This document shows positions 1 to 10,400 of a stretch of 64,000 nucleotides of DNA, in pieces. The notes below the pieces were generated by a model, which worked only from the letters and a program-made list of their open reading frames with translations, ran no database searches and was not told where the DNA came from. Numbering within the stretch: the first letter of the stretch is position 1; each line of letters starts with the position of its first letter. The stretch is from Ferribacterium limneticum (GTDB lineage Bacteria; Pseudomonadota; Gammaproteobacteria; Burkholderiales; Rhodocyclaceae), in assembly GCF_020510585.1 (NCBI RefSeq), contig NZ_CP075190.1, forward strand, positions 3,780,001 through 3,844,000, written 5' to 3'. Made by a program: the position numbers and the translations under genes.

Positions 1-1154
1 ACCACCCGGCTTTCGAGATCCCGGCCGACATCTACGCCGCCTGGGATCGCAAGGCTGCCGGTGCTGCTGCCGAAGGCGACTGGAATACCCGTTTCGCCGC
101 TTACCGCGCCGCCTTCCCGACCGAAGCCGGCGAATTCGAGCGTCGCGTCGTCAAGGGTGAACTGCCGGCTTCGTGGGAAGCAACCAAGGCTGCCTACCTC
201 GCCACCTGCCGCGACAAGGCCGAGAACATCGCCACCCGCAAGGCTTCGCAAAATGCCATCGCCGCGCTGGTCCCGGCCGTGCCGGAAATCTTCGGCGGCT
301 CGGCTGACCTGGCCGGTTCCAACCTGACCTTCGTCAAGGGCAGCAAGGGCGTCACCAAGACCGAAGGTGGCAACTACTGCTACTACGGCGTGCGCGAATT
401 CGGCATGACCGCCATCGCCAATGGTCTGGCACTGCACGGCGGTTTGATTCCCTACACCGCGACCTTCCTGGTTTTCTCTGACTACGCCCGCAACGGCATC
501 CGCATGGCCGCGCTCATGAAGCAGCGCCAGATCATGGTCTACACCCATGACTCCATCGGCCTCGGCGAAGATGGCCCGACGCACCAGCCGGTCGAGCACA
601 TCCCGAGCCTGCGCATCATTCCGAATCTCGACGTCTGGCGTCCGGCCGATGCCACCGAAACGGCCATCGCCTGGACTGCTGCGGTCGACCGGAAAAACGG
701 CCCGAGTCTGCTCGCCCTGTCGCGCCAGAATCTGCCAACCGTGACGCAGAAGGTTGCCGACGCCGACATCGCCAAGGGCGGCTACGTGCTGTCCGAAGCC
801 GATGGCGAAGCGCAGCTCACCTTCATCGCCACCGGTTCCGAAATCAAGCTGGCGCTCGATGCTCAGGCCGCACTGGCCGGCGAAGGCATCAAGACGCGCG
901 TCGTCTCGATGCCCTGCACCAACGTTTTCGACCGCCAGAGCGCCGAATACAAGGCCTCAGTGCTCGGCGGCTGCAAGAAACGCATTGCCATCGAAGCCGC
1001 TCACCCCGACTTCTGGCGCAAATACGTCGGCCTGCATGGCGCCGTGATCGGTATCGACCGCTTCGGCGAGTCGGCGCCGGCCGGCCAGCTGTTCGACATG
1101 TTCGGTTTCACGGTGGCCAACGTCGTCAAGACGGCCAAGGCGCTGTTGTCCTGA
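1..1154 (+). CDS. tkt: Transketolase, C-terminal part (5' end outside window)
   Basis: Open from the window edge (frame beginning at base 3) to the TGA at 1152-1154, about 384 residues. It transfers two-carbon ketol units between sugar phosphates with thiamine diphosphate, linking glycolysis and the pentose phosphate pathway in the cytosol. Visible family motifs are [12 protein letters not shown], the [11 protein letters not shown] pyrimidine-domain segment, and [18 protein letters not shown]. The N-terminal pyrophosphate-binding domain is missing only because the window starts inside the gene. A gap gene starts 24 bp downstream, so the two are probably co-transcribed. A second, complete transketolase (19249-21294, minus) belongs to the Calvin operon; this copy sits with glycolytic genes and is probably the housekeeping one (inference). 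Confidence 0.97.
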   Translation, partial: HPAFEIPADIYAAWDRKAAGAAAEGDWNTRFAAYRAAFPTEAGEFERRVVKGELPASWEATKAAYLATCRDKAENIATRKASQNAIAALVPAVPEIFGGSADLAGSNLTFVKGSKGVTKTEGGNYCYYGVREFGMTAIANGLALHGGLIPYTATFLVFSDYARNGIRMAALMKQRQIMVYTHDSIGLGEDGPTHQPVEHIPSLRIIPNLDVWRPADATETAIAWTAAVDRKNGPSLLALSRQNLPTVTQKVADADIAKGGYVLSEADGEAQLTFIATGSEIKLALDAQAALAGEGIKTRVVSMPCTNVFDRQSAEYKASVLGGCKKRIAIEAAHPDFWRKYVGLHGAVIGIDRFGESAPAGQLFDMFGFTVANVVKTAKALLS

Positions 1155-1178
1155 TTTTTAAAAAGGGGAGTTAGATTC

Positions 1179-2207
1179 ATGGCTATCAAGGTTGCAATCA
1201 ACGGTTTTGGTCGTATCGGTCGCTGCACACTGCGCGCCATTTACGAGCAGGGTCTGCAAAATGAATTCGACGTCGTCGCCATCAATGCTGCTGGCGATCT
1301 GGCGACCAACTCGCACCTGCTCAAGTACGACACCACGCATGGCCGTTTCCGCACCAGCGTCGAAACCGAAGGTGAAAACTGCATCATTATCGATGGCAAG
1401 AAGATCGCCTTCTACTCGACCAAGAACCCGAAGGACATCAACTGGGCTGACCACGGCGTTGATATCGTTCTCGAATGCACCGGCGCCTACACCTCCAAGG
1501 CCAAGGCCCAGCCGCTGCTCGAGCAGGGCGCCAAGCGCGTGCTGATCTCCGCCCCGGGTGGTGACGACGTCGATGCAACCATCGTCTATGGCGTCAATGA
1601 AGGCCTCTTCAAGTCCGACATGACCGTTGTTTCCAACGCTTCTTGCACGACCAACTGCCTGGCTCCGGTCGCCAAGATCCTGTCCGACAGCATCGGCATC
1701 AAGCAGGGCCTGATGACCACCATCCACGCCTACACCAACGACCAGGTCACCGTCGACGTCCGTCACAAGGACCTGCGCCGCGCCCGCGCCGCTGCCGCCA
1801 ACATCATCCCGACCAAGACCGGCGCCGCCAAGGCTGTCGGCCTGGTGCTACCGGAACTCAAGGGCAAGGTCGATGGTTTCGCCCTGCGCGTGCCGACCAT
1901 CAACGTTTCGCTGGTCGACCTGACCTTCACCGCCGGCCGCAACACCACCAAGGAAGAAATCAACGCCTTGATGACCGCCGCCGCCAACGGCCCGCTCAAG
2001 GGTGTGATGGACGTCAATAACGAGCCGCTGGTCTCCTCCGACTTCAACCACACCACCGTTTCTTCCACCTTCGATGCAACGCAGACGCGTGTCATTCAAG
2101 GCGAAGACGGCAGCACGCTGGTCAAGGTTCTGGCCTGGTACGACAACGAGTGGGGTTACTCCTGCCGCATGCTCGACGCCGCCCGCGCCTGGATGGCCGC
2201 CAAGTAA
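1179..2207 (+). CDS. gap: Glyceraldehyde-3-phosphate dehydrogenase, type I
   Basis: 342 residues, normal length. It oxidises glyceraldehyde-3-phosphate with NAD and phosphate to 1,3-bisphosphoglycerate. The N-terminal INGFGRIGR nucleotide-binding motif is present, and the catalytic cysteine lies in NASCTTNC at about residue 156. The ending [12 protein letters not shown] is typical of the family. The start ATG at 1179 follows the purine-rich Shine-Dalgarno stretch AAAAGGGGAG. The gene follows transketolase by 24 bp and is followed by a hairpin terminator at 2223-2245. A diverged GAPDH sits in the Calvin operon (18121-19128), and an Epd-like paralogue follows immediately. Glycolytic assignment comes from its neighbours pgk, pyk and fba. 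Confidence 0.97.
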   Translation: MAIKVAINGFGRIGRCTLRAIYEQGLQNEFDVVAINAAGDLATNSHLLKYDTTHGRFRTSVETEGENCIIIDGKKIAFYSTKNPKDINWADHGVDIVLECTGAYTSKAKAQPLLEQGAKRVLISAPGGDDVDATIVYGVNEGLFKSDMTVVSNASCTTNCLAPVAKILSDSIGIKQGLMTTIHAYTNDQVTVDVRHKDLRRARAAAANIIPTKTGAAKAVGLVLPELKGKVDGFALRVPTINVSLVDLTFTAGRNTTKEEINALMTAAANGPLKGVMDVNNEPLVSSDFNHTTVSSTFDATQTRVIQGEDGSTLVKVLAWYDNEWGYSCRMLDAARAWMAAK

Positions 2208-2222
2208 GCTGTTTGTTTCATG

Positions 2223-2245
2223 AAAAGGGGCCGCAAGGCCCTTTT
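2223..2245 (+). terminator. Intrinsic terminator after gap
   Basis: Arm AAAAGGGGCC, loop GCAA and arm GGCCCTTTT (one bulged G) are followed by GTTT. The hairpin covers the ATG at 2220 that would otherwise open the next gene, so it argues for the downstream GTG start at 2280. Confidence 0.75.
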
Positions 2246-2279
2246 GTTTCACTCGCCAAGAAAGCTGCCGGCTCCGAAA

Positions 2280-3329
2280 GTGTCCCAAAAACTCCCCCTG
2301 CGTCTTGCCATCAACGGCTATGGCCGTATCGGTCGCTGCTTTTTGCGGGCGTTACAGGAATCCAGCGTCGCCCACGATCTCCAGGTGGTCGCCATCAACG
2401 AGCCGGCCAATCTGGAAAGCATGGCCTACCTGACGCGTTTCGACTCGACCCACGGCCGCTTTCCCGGCAGCGTCGACGTCGCCGATGGCCAACTGCTGAT
2501 CGACGGCCGGGCCATCCGTATCAGCCACGCCCGTACGCCGGAGGCCGTTGACTGGCGCGACATCGACCTCGTGGTCGAATGTTCCGGTTCCTACGGTCAA
2601 CGGGAAAATTTGGCCAAATTCATAAATGCCGGCTGCCCGCGCCTGCTTCTTTCGCACCCCGGCGCCAGCGCTGAGGATGTCGATGCGACCATCGTCGCCG
2701 GCATCAACCAAAATACGCTGACCGGGGCCGAGCGTCTGGTCTCGGCCGCCTCGTGCACGACCAACGCCATCGTCCCGATCCTCGACCTGCTCGACCGCGA
2801 AGTCGGCGTCGACCAGGCCTTGCTCACCACGCTGCACTCGGTCATGAACGACCAGCCGCTAATCGACGGCTATCACCACGACGACCTGCGCCGGACGCGC
2901 TCGGCCATGCAGTCGATCATCCCGGTGTCGACCGGGCTGGCCCGCGGCATTGAGCGTCTGTTGCCGCAACTGGCCGGCAAGGTGCAAGCCAAGGCCATCC
3001 GCGTGCCGACCCTCAACGTCTCAGCCATCGACCTGACGATCAGCACCCAGCGGCCGGTCTCGGCGCACAGCATCAACAACCTGCTCGCCGACGCGGCGCA
3101 TGGCCCGCTAAAAAAACTCATCGCCTATTCCGAGGCAGCGCACGCCTCGATCGATTTTAATCACGACCCGCATTCGGCCATTGTCGACGGCAGCCAGACG
3201 CGCACCGCCGGCACCCATCTGGTGAACCTCTTCGTCTGGTTCGACAATGAATGGGGCTTCGCCAACCGCATGCTGGAAGTCGCCGACCACTGGTCGCGCC
3301 TGTGGCACAATCACGATCAATATAATTAA
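2280..3329 (+). CDS. epd: Erythrose-4-phosphate dehydrogenase-like GAPDH paralogue
   Basis: 349 residues from the GTG at 2280; the frame is open back to an ATG at 2220, but that region is a terminator hairpin. Family signs: INGYGRIGR, the Cys in AASCTTN (about residue 159), [24 protein letters not shown], the SIIPV segment and [16 protein letters not shown]. These follow Epd more closely than glycolytic GAPDH. Epd oxidises erythrose-4-phosphate to 4-phosphoerythronate for pyridoxal phosphate synthesis. GAPDH activity cannot be excluded. No strong Shine-Dalgarno is seen, so translation may be modest. Codons near 2589-2628 coincide with a reverse copy of the interspersed repeat, without an obvious insertion relative to the family. 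pgk follows closely, which also matches the epd-pgk-fba order of enteric bacteria. Confidence 0.8.
   Translation: MSQKLPLRLAINGYGRIGRCFLRALQESSVAHDLQVVAINEPANLESMAYLTRFDSTHGRFPGSVDVADGQLLIDGRAIRISHARTPEAVDWRDIDLVVECSGSYGQRENLAKFINAGCPRLLLSHPGASAEDVDATIVAGINQNTLTGAERLVSAASCTTNAIVPILDLLDREVGVDQALLTTLHSVMNDQPLIDGYHHDDLRRTRSAMQSIIPVSTGLARGIERLLPQLAGKVQAKAIRVPTLNVSAIDLTISTQRPVSAHSINNLLADAAHGPLKKLIAYSEAAHASIDFNHDPHSAIVDGSQTRTAGTHLVNLFVWFDNEWGFANRMLEVADHWSRLWHNHDQYN
2589..2628 (-). repeat. Interspersed ~38-bp repeat, reverse copy inside epd
   Basis: Reads CCTACGGTCAACGGG, then an A-run, then TTTGGCCAAATTCAT, the reverse complement of the family consensus with a few mismatches. It encodes a Y-G-Q-R-E-N stretch of Epd. 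Confidence 0.6.
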
Positions 3330-3349
3330 CCGCTAATATGGAGCAGACA

Positions 3350-4534
<1,185 letters not shown>

Positions 4535-4544
4535 TGCTGCAAGG

Positions 4545-4598
4545 TGTTGACCGTAGCATTGCTACGGTCAACCGGAAATAAACGCCAAAATTCAAATA
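4545..4598. repeat. Head-to-head pair of the interspersed repeat forming a hairpin between pgk and pyk
   Basis: A forward right box (TTGACCGTAGCA, 4547-4558) and its exact reverse complement (TGCTACGGTCAA, 4560-4571) are separated by one base. The reverse copy then continues through CCGGAAATAAACGCC to an A/T-rich left box ending near 4597. The 12-bp arms would make a stable stem in RNA. The tract after the stem on the + strand is A-rich, not T-rich, so this is not a classical intrinsic terminator. Confidence 0.8.
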
Positions 4599-4618
4599 AC
4601 AAAAAGGATGGAGAAGAC

Positions 4619-6052
4619 ATGTCACGCCACACCAAAATCGTTGCCACGCTGGGCCCCGCCTCCTCCTCGACCGAGGTGCTGGAGCGCATGGTCCAGGCCG
4701 GCATCGACGTTGTCCGGATGAATTTTTCGCACGGCACGGCTGAAGACCACAAGGCGCGCGCCGACGGCATCCGCGCTGCGGCCGCCAAGTTCGGCCGGAC
4801 CATAGGCATCCTCGGCGACCTGCAGGGGCCGAAGATTCGCGTCGGCAAGTTCGAGAACAACAAGATCATGCTCGTCGTCGGCGAAGCCTTCATCCTCGAT
4901 GCGCAATGCAAGCTCGGCAATCAGGAACGCGTCGGCCTCGATTACAAGGACCTGCCGAAAGACGTCGTCAATGGCGACATCCTGCTGCTCGACGATGGCC
5001 GGCTCAAACTGATCGTCGAAGGCGTCCGTGGCCATGAAATCCACACCCGCGTGCTGGTCGGCGGCGAACTGTCGAACAACAAGGGCATCAACCGCCAGGG
5101 GGGTGGCCTGACCGCGCCGGCACTGACCGCCAAGGACATGGACGACATCAAGACGGCGGCCCAGATCGGCGTCGATTTCGTTGCCGTCTCCTTCCCGAAA
5201 AGCGCTGCCGACATGTACATGGCCCGCCAGTTGTTGCGCGCCGCCGGCAGCAACGCCGTGCTCATCGCCAAGATCGAGCGCGTCGAAGCCATCACCAACC
5301 TGGCCGAAATCCTCGACGCCTCCGACGGCATCATGGTTGCCCGCGGCGATCTCGCCGTCGAAGTCGGCGATGCCACGGTCCCCGCCCTGCAGAAGAAGAT
5401 GATCCGCATGGCGCGCGACAAGAACAAGCTGACCATCACCGCGACGCAGATGATGGAGTCGATGATCACCTCGCCGGTGCCGACCCGCGCTGAAGTTTCC
5501 GACGTCGCCAACGCCGTGCTCGACGGCACCGATGCCGTCATGCTCTCGGCCGAAACGGCGGCCGGCAAATACCCGGTCGAAGTCGTCGAGTCGATGGCGC
5601 GCATCTGCGTCGAAGCCGAGCGTTCGGCCGAAGTCACCCTCGACCGCGAATTCCTCGATCGCGTGTTCACGCGCATCGACCAGTCGATTGCCATGGCTGC
5701 CATCTGGACGGCGCATCACCTCAAGGTCAAGGCCATCGCCGCCCTCACCCAGTCCGGCTCGACCGCGTTGTGGATGAGCCGCCTGAACTGCGGCGTGCCG
5801 ATCTACGCGCTGACCCCGGATGCCGAATCGGTCGGCCGCATGGTGCTCTACCGCGGCGTCAGCCCCTTGCCCATGAAGCAGCAGCACACCGACCGCGACC
5901 TGCTCCTGGCCGAAGCCGAGCAACTCCTGATCGATCGAGGTGTCGTAGAAAAAGGCGACCTCATCGCCCTGACCATCGGCGAGCCCATCGGCACCACCGG
6001 CGGCACCAATACACTCAAGATCGTCCGCGTTGGCGAACATCAAATCCTTTAA
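4619..6052 (+). CDS. pyk: Pyruvate kinase
   Basis: 477 residues, the usual length. It makes pyruvate and ATP from phosphoenolpyruvate and ADP. Visible motifs are TKIVATLGPASSS at the N-terminus, the MNFSHG substrate segment, GDLQGPKIR, and the active-site signature around LIAKIER with MVARGDLAVE. The frame is open from 4544, but that part is the repeat hairpin; the ATG at 4619 has GGATGGAG upstream and gives the conserved N-terminus. The C-terminal third is the usual regulatory domain. The gene lies between pgk and fba, so the cluster carries two enzymes of lower glycolysis and one of upper glycolysis. Confidence 0.96.
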   Translation: MSRHTKIVATLGPASSSTEVLERMVQAGIDVVRMNFSHGTAEDHKARADGIRAAAAKFGRTIGILGDLQGPKIRVGKFENNKIMLVVGEAFILDAQCKLGNQERVGLDYKDLPKDVVNGDILLLDDGRLKLIVEGVRGHEIHTRVLVGGELSNNKGINRQGGGLTAPALTAKDMDDIKTAAQIGVDFVAVSFPKSAADMYMARQLLRAAGSNAVLIAKIERVEAITNLAEILDASDGIMVARGDLAVEVGDATVPALQKKMIRMARDKNKLTITATQMMESMITSPVPTRAEVSDVANAVLDGTDAVMLSAETAAGKYPVEVVESMARICVEAERSAEVTLDREFLDRVFTRIDQSIAMAAIWTAHHLKVKAIAALTQSGSTALWMSRLNCGVPIYALTPDAESVGRMVLYRGVSPLPMKQQHTDRDLLLAEAEQLLIDRGVVEKGDLIALTIGEPIGTTGGTNTLKIVRVGEHQIL

Positions 6053-6094
6053 AATACTCAGATTAACTAAACACGAAATCGAACAGGAGTTCCC

Positions 6095-7159
6095 ATGCCG
6101 CTCGTCTCCATGCGCCAATTGCTCGACCACGCCGCCGAAAACGGCTACGGTCTGCCCGCCTTCAACGTCAACAACATGGAACAGGTCTGGGCCATCTGCG
6201 AAGCAGCCAGCCAGATCGACGCCCCGGTCATCATGCAGGCCTCGGCCGGCGCCCGCAAATACGCCGGCGAGCCCTTCCTGCGCCACCAGATCCTGGCCGC
6301 CCTCGAAGCCTACCCGCACCTGCCCATCGTCATGCACCAGGACCACGGCCAAAGCCCGGCCGTCTGTATGGGCGCCATCCGCTCCGGCTTCACCTCGGTG
6401 ATGATGGACGGCTCGCTCGAAGCCGACGGCAAGACCGTCGCCTCCTACGAATACAACGTCGCCGTCTCCAAGGAAGTCGTCAAGCTTTCACACTCCATCG
6501 GCGTTTCCGTCGAGGCTGAACTCGGCGTCCTCGGCTCGCTCGAAACCATGAAGGGCGACAAGGAAGACGGCCACGGCGCCGACGGCCACATGACCCGTGA
6601 ACAGCTGCTCACCGACGTCGACCAGGCCGCCGACTTCGTCAAGCAGACCAACTGCGACGCGCTGGCCATCGCCATCGGCACCAGCCACGGCGCCTACAAG
6701 TTCACCAAGAAGCCGACCGGCGACATCCTCGCCATCGACCGCATCAAGGAAATCCACGCCCGCATCCCGAACACCCACCTGGTGATGCACGGTTCGTCCA
6801 GCGTGCCGCAGGAACTGCTCGCCGAAATCCGCGAATTCGGCGGCGACATGAAGGAAACCTACGGCGTGCCGGTCGAAGAAATCGTCAAGGGCATCGCCCA
6901 CGGCGTGCGCAAGGTCAATATCGACACCGATATCCGCCTCGCCATGACCGGCGCCATCCGCCGCTACCTGTTTGAAAACCCGTCCAAGTTCGACCCGCGC
7001 GACTACCTCAAGCCGGCCCGCGAAGCCGCCAAGAAAATCTGCCTCGCCCGCTTCGAAGCTTTCGGCTGCGCCGGCCGCGCCAGCCAGATCAAGGCCATGC
7101 CGCTGGAAAAAATGGCCGAGCGTTACGCCAAGGGCGAACTCAACCAGATTGTGAAATAA
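6095..7159 (+). CDS. fba: Fructose-bisphosphate aldolase, class II
   Basis: 354 residues. Zinc-dependent aldolase cleaving or forming fructose-1,6-bisphosphate. Metal and substrate motifs are visible: HQDHG (about residues 80-84), [15 protein letters not shown], and [13 protein letters not shown] precedes the ATG. It closes the glycolytic block 42 bp after pyk and is followed by a strong terminator. A second class II aldolase of the same long subtype lies in the cbb operon (17072-18109); the two share N-terminal motifs such as the AFNVNNMEQ segment and look like paralogues. The division of labour between glycolysis and the Calvin cycle is inferred from context. Confidence 0.96.
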   Translation: MPLVSMRQLLDHAAENGYGLPAFNVNNMEQVWAICEAASQIDAPVIMQASAGARKYAGEPFLRHQILAALEAYPHLPIVMHQDHGQSPAVCMGAIRSGFTSVMMDGSLEADGKTVASYEYNVAVSKEVVKLSHSIGVSVEAELGVLGSLETMKGDKEDGHGADGHMTREQLLTDVDQAADFVKQTNCDALAIAIGTSHGAYKFTKKPTGDILAIDRIKEIHARIPNTHLVMHGSSSVPQELLAEIREFGGDMKETYGVPVEEIVKGIAHGVRKVNIDTDIRLAMTGAIRRYLFENPSKFDPRDYLKPAREAAKKICLARFEAFGCAGRASQIKAMPLEKMAERYAKGELNQIVK

Positions 7160-7163
7160 GCCG

Positions 7164-7184
7164 AAATTTCCGGTTGACCGTGAA
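7164..7184 (+). repeat. Truncated copy of the interspersed repeat after fba
   Basis: Only the right half is present: AATTTCCGGTTGACCGTGAA. It is fused directly to the upstream arm of the fba terminator. Confidence 0.6.
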
Positions 7185-7207
7185 AGCCGCCTGCGGGCGG
7201 CTTTTTT
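7183..7207 (+). terminator. Intrinsic terminator after fba
   Basis: GCCGCC (7186-7191), loop TGCG, GGCGGC (7196-7201), then six T, with AAA before the stem extending it. It ends the glycolytic block. Confidence 0.9.
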
Positions 7208-7431
7208 GCGTCTGAAAAGTGCCCTTTCGACCAGACAAAGGCCTCAGGAACCAACCGGCCTGTCCCCAACTCAATAGACAAGCGATCGGCAAAAACCGGC
7301 TTCGATGACAGGCGTCTAAAACATTTTGAATACGGGGCATCGCGCGGCCTTACCCGGCAGTTCCGGTTTGGCGTATTTCTTTCATTTGGTTGCTAACATG
7401 CTCGAATCAAGGTTTTTCCACAGGCTGACCA
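7208..7431. other. Non-coding gap before the hybrid kinase gene
   Basis: About 220 bp with no supported gene. It presumably holds the promoter of the kinase/HD-GYP pair, but I cannot pick -35/-10 boxes with confidence. Confidence 0.5.
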
Positions 7432-10400
7432 ATGAACACTACGGCTAGAGACAGATTCATCCTGGTCGCCACGGCGGCTTACGCAGGCCTCGCTAGTGCC
7501 TGGATTTTTCTCTCTGACCAACTGCTCTCGTTATTTGCCGACATCGAGTCTATCGTTTGGCTCTCCACCGCCAAGGGCATTCTGTTTGTCATTGTCACCG
7601 CGACCTTTTTTTTCTTCGCCCTGCGCGCCGTACCTGCAGTGCGGGCAATTGGCTCCGAGTCGCTGCTGGAGACTTTCGCCACCGGCGTAACACCAGGACG
7701 GCGGCCGCGCTGGCTGACCTATGCGTTTGCAATTGTAGTCACGCTGGCCATGCTGGTCCTGCGTAACAACTTGGCGGACGCCCTCGGCGATCGGCCAATG
7801 ATGATCCTGTTCATGCTTCCGATCATCCTCAGCGCGCTGCTTGGCGGTCTGGGCCCAGGTTTGCTGGCGACCGCCCTGGCCGCGCTAAGTGTCAACTACC
7901 AGGCAATCCCGCCGATCGGAAGCTTCGCCATCGAGAGCAAGCAGTATCTGTTTCAATGGTGCTTTCTGATCGTCAACGGCGTTGCCATCAGCCTGCTCAG
8001 CGAAGCCTTGCGCCGTTCACTGGCGACCGGCGAGGTGGATCGTCGCCTGTTGGCCGCGGTGGTTTCCGGGACCTCGGATGCAGTTTTCGTCAAGGATTTG
8101 CAGGGGCGATACCAATTGGTCAATGCTGCGGCAGCGGAATTCGTCGGCCGGACGATCGAGGAAATCATCGGCCGCGACGATCACTTCCTTTTCCCGGAAA
8201 GCTCAGCCCGCTCAGTAATTGAAACTGATCAGGCCATCCTCGCTGCTGGCCACACGCAAACGCATGAGGAATGCGTGACAACACACGAAGGCCGGAATCT
8301 CGTCTTTCTGGAAACAAAAGGGCCGGTATTTGACAGCTCGGGAAAAATCGTCGGCCTGTTCGGGATTTCAAAGGATGTCACGGCACGTGCGCAGGCCGAA
8401 ACAACGCTGCAGCAAAGCGAGTCGGCGCTCAGGGAAGCGCAGCACCTGGCCAAGATAGGCACCTGGAGCTGGGATCTGCGAACGGGTGCCCACTGGTGGT
8501 CGGATGAAATTTATCTGATCTACGGCCGCGATCGCAGCTTGCCACCGGTAATCTACCCCGAGGTCGAGATGTACTTTACCCCGGACAGCTGGGCTCTGCT
8601 TTCGGCCTGCGTCGAGAAAGGCCTGGCCGAGGGAGATTCGTACGAATGCGATGCTGAAGTCGTCCGTCCGGACGGCAGTCACCGCTGGATCACCGCCCGC
8701 GGCAAGGCCCTGCGCGATGCCGATGGCAAAATCATCAACTTGCACGGTACGGTCCAAGACATTACCGAGCGCAAGCTGACCGAGGAATTGCTGCGCCTCA
8801 GCGAGCAGCGTTTCCGAACCTTGTTTCAACACGCCCCGATGCCTATGGCGCTGGTCGATGCCGAAGGCACCGTGCTCGATCTCAACGAGCACTTTAGCCA
8901 ACTTTTCGGCTATACCATCGCCGACGTTCCGACGCTGGATGCCTGGTGGCAACTGGCTTACCCGGATCCCGCCTATGCGGCCTGGGTTCGTTCAAACTGG
9001 GGCGCGGCGCTCGACCACGCCCGCAATGAAGGCACCGATATTCCGGCCGCCGAATATGAAATCAGAAGCAAGAGTGGCGAAATTCGCTCAGTCGTCATTT
9101 CCGGAATCGTCAGCGAGGGCGGATTTCTCGCCTCATTCTTTGACATCACCGAGCGCAAGGCCGCTGAATCCCAACGCTATCTCTTTAGCGAGGCCGTGCG
9201 TCAGTCGGCGCAACCGCTATTGATTGCCGATGCCGATACCTGCATCAATTACATCAACCCGGCCTTCACCCAGGTGTTCGGTTATCAGCTGGACGACCTT
9301 TTCGGCCAGCCGGTCAGTTGCCTAGTACCGCCAACAGAAGCCGAGAAACGGGAACACGCCGAGGCCATTGAGAAGATTGGACTCACCGGAACATGGACAG
9401 CCGAAGTCGAACGTCTGACCAAGGATGGTCGACGCATTCCCTTCATCGTCAATGTCGGGGCAATCATCGTTGGCCAGGGCAAGCTATCGGGCTTTGTCGC
9501 CAGCTATCTCGATCTGCGCCCGCTACGGGAAAAGGATTTGATGCTGCGCAAGCTCTCGCTCGCCGTCGAGCAGAGTCCCGAGAGCATCATCATTACCAAT
9601 CTCGATGCCGAAATCGAGTATGTGAACGATGCCTTCGTAAAAAGGACCGGCTACAGCCGCGACGAGGCGCTCGGTCAAAAACCGAGTCTGCTGCGCTCCG
9701 GCGACACGCCACCCGAGGTTTATGCCGATCTTTGGCAGACGCTCAGACGTGGCGCCGATTGGCGAGGAGAACTCCGCAACCGGCGCAAGGACGGTAGCGA
9801 ATACATCGAATTTTCGATCATTGCGCCGATTCGCCAGATTGATGGCTCGATCACCCACTACGTCGCGGTGCAACAGGATGTTACCGAGTTCAAACATAAT
9901 GCCGAGGAGCTGCAGCTCCACCGCCAGCATCTCGAGGAACTGGTCGAGGCCAGGACCCGGGAAGTGCGCTACCAGACGCAATCCTTGCAGGCGATGATCG
10001 ACACCATTCCGCACATGGCCTGGCTCAAGGATGCCGAGGGGAATTTCATGGCGGTGAACGAGGCCTACGCCCAGGTGGCCGGCATGAGCAGGGCGCTGTT
10101 GCTGGGCAAATCCGATTTTGACGTATGGCCCCGGGCTGCCGCGGAGCGCTATCGCGCCGAGGATCTGGAAGTGATCACCAGCCGTAGCCAGAAAACCATC
10201 GAAGGCGCTCTCCCGAATCACCCGGATACCTGCTACGAGACCTTCCGGGCCCCGATTCTCGATGCCGACATGACCGTCATCGGTACCGTCGGATTCTCGC
10301 GGGATATCAAGCTCCAGCGCCAGATGGAGGCCGAACTGGCCCATCGGGCCGATGAAGCAGAGGCCGCCACGCAAGCCAAGAGCTCTTTCCTGGCCAACAT

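Noticed and set aside
4622..6352. Long open frame (576 codons) antisense to pyk and fba
   Set aside because: It lies opposite conserved enzymes, has no ribosome site and a repetitive D/G/V-rich composition. It results from strong GC bias at third codon positions.
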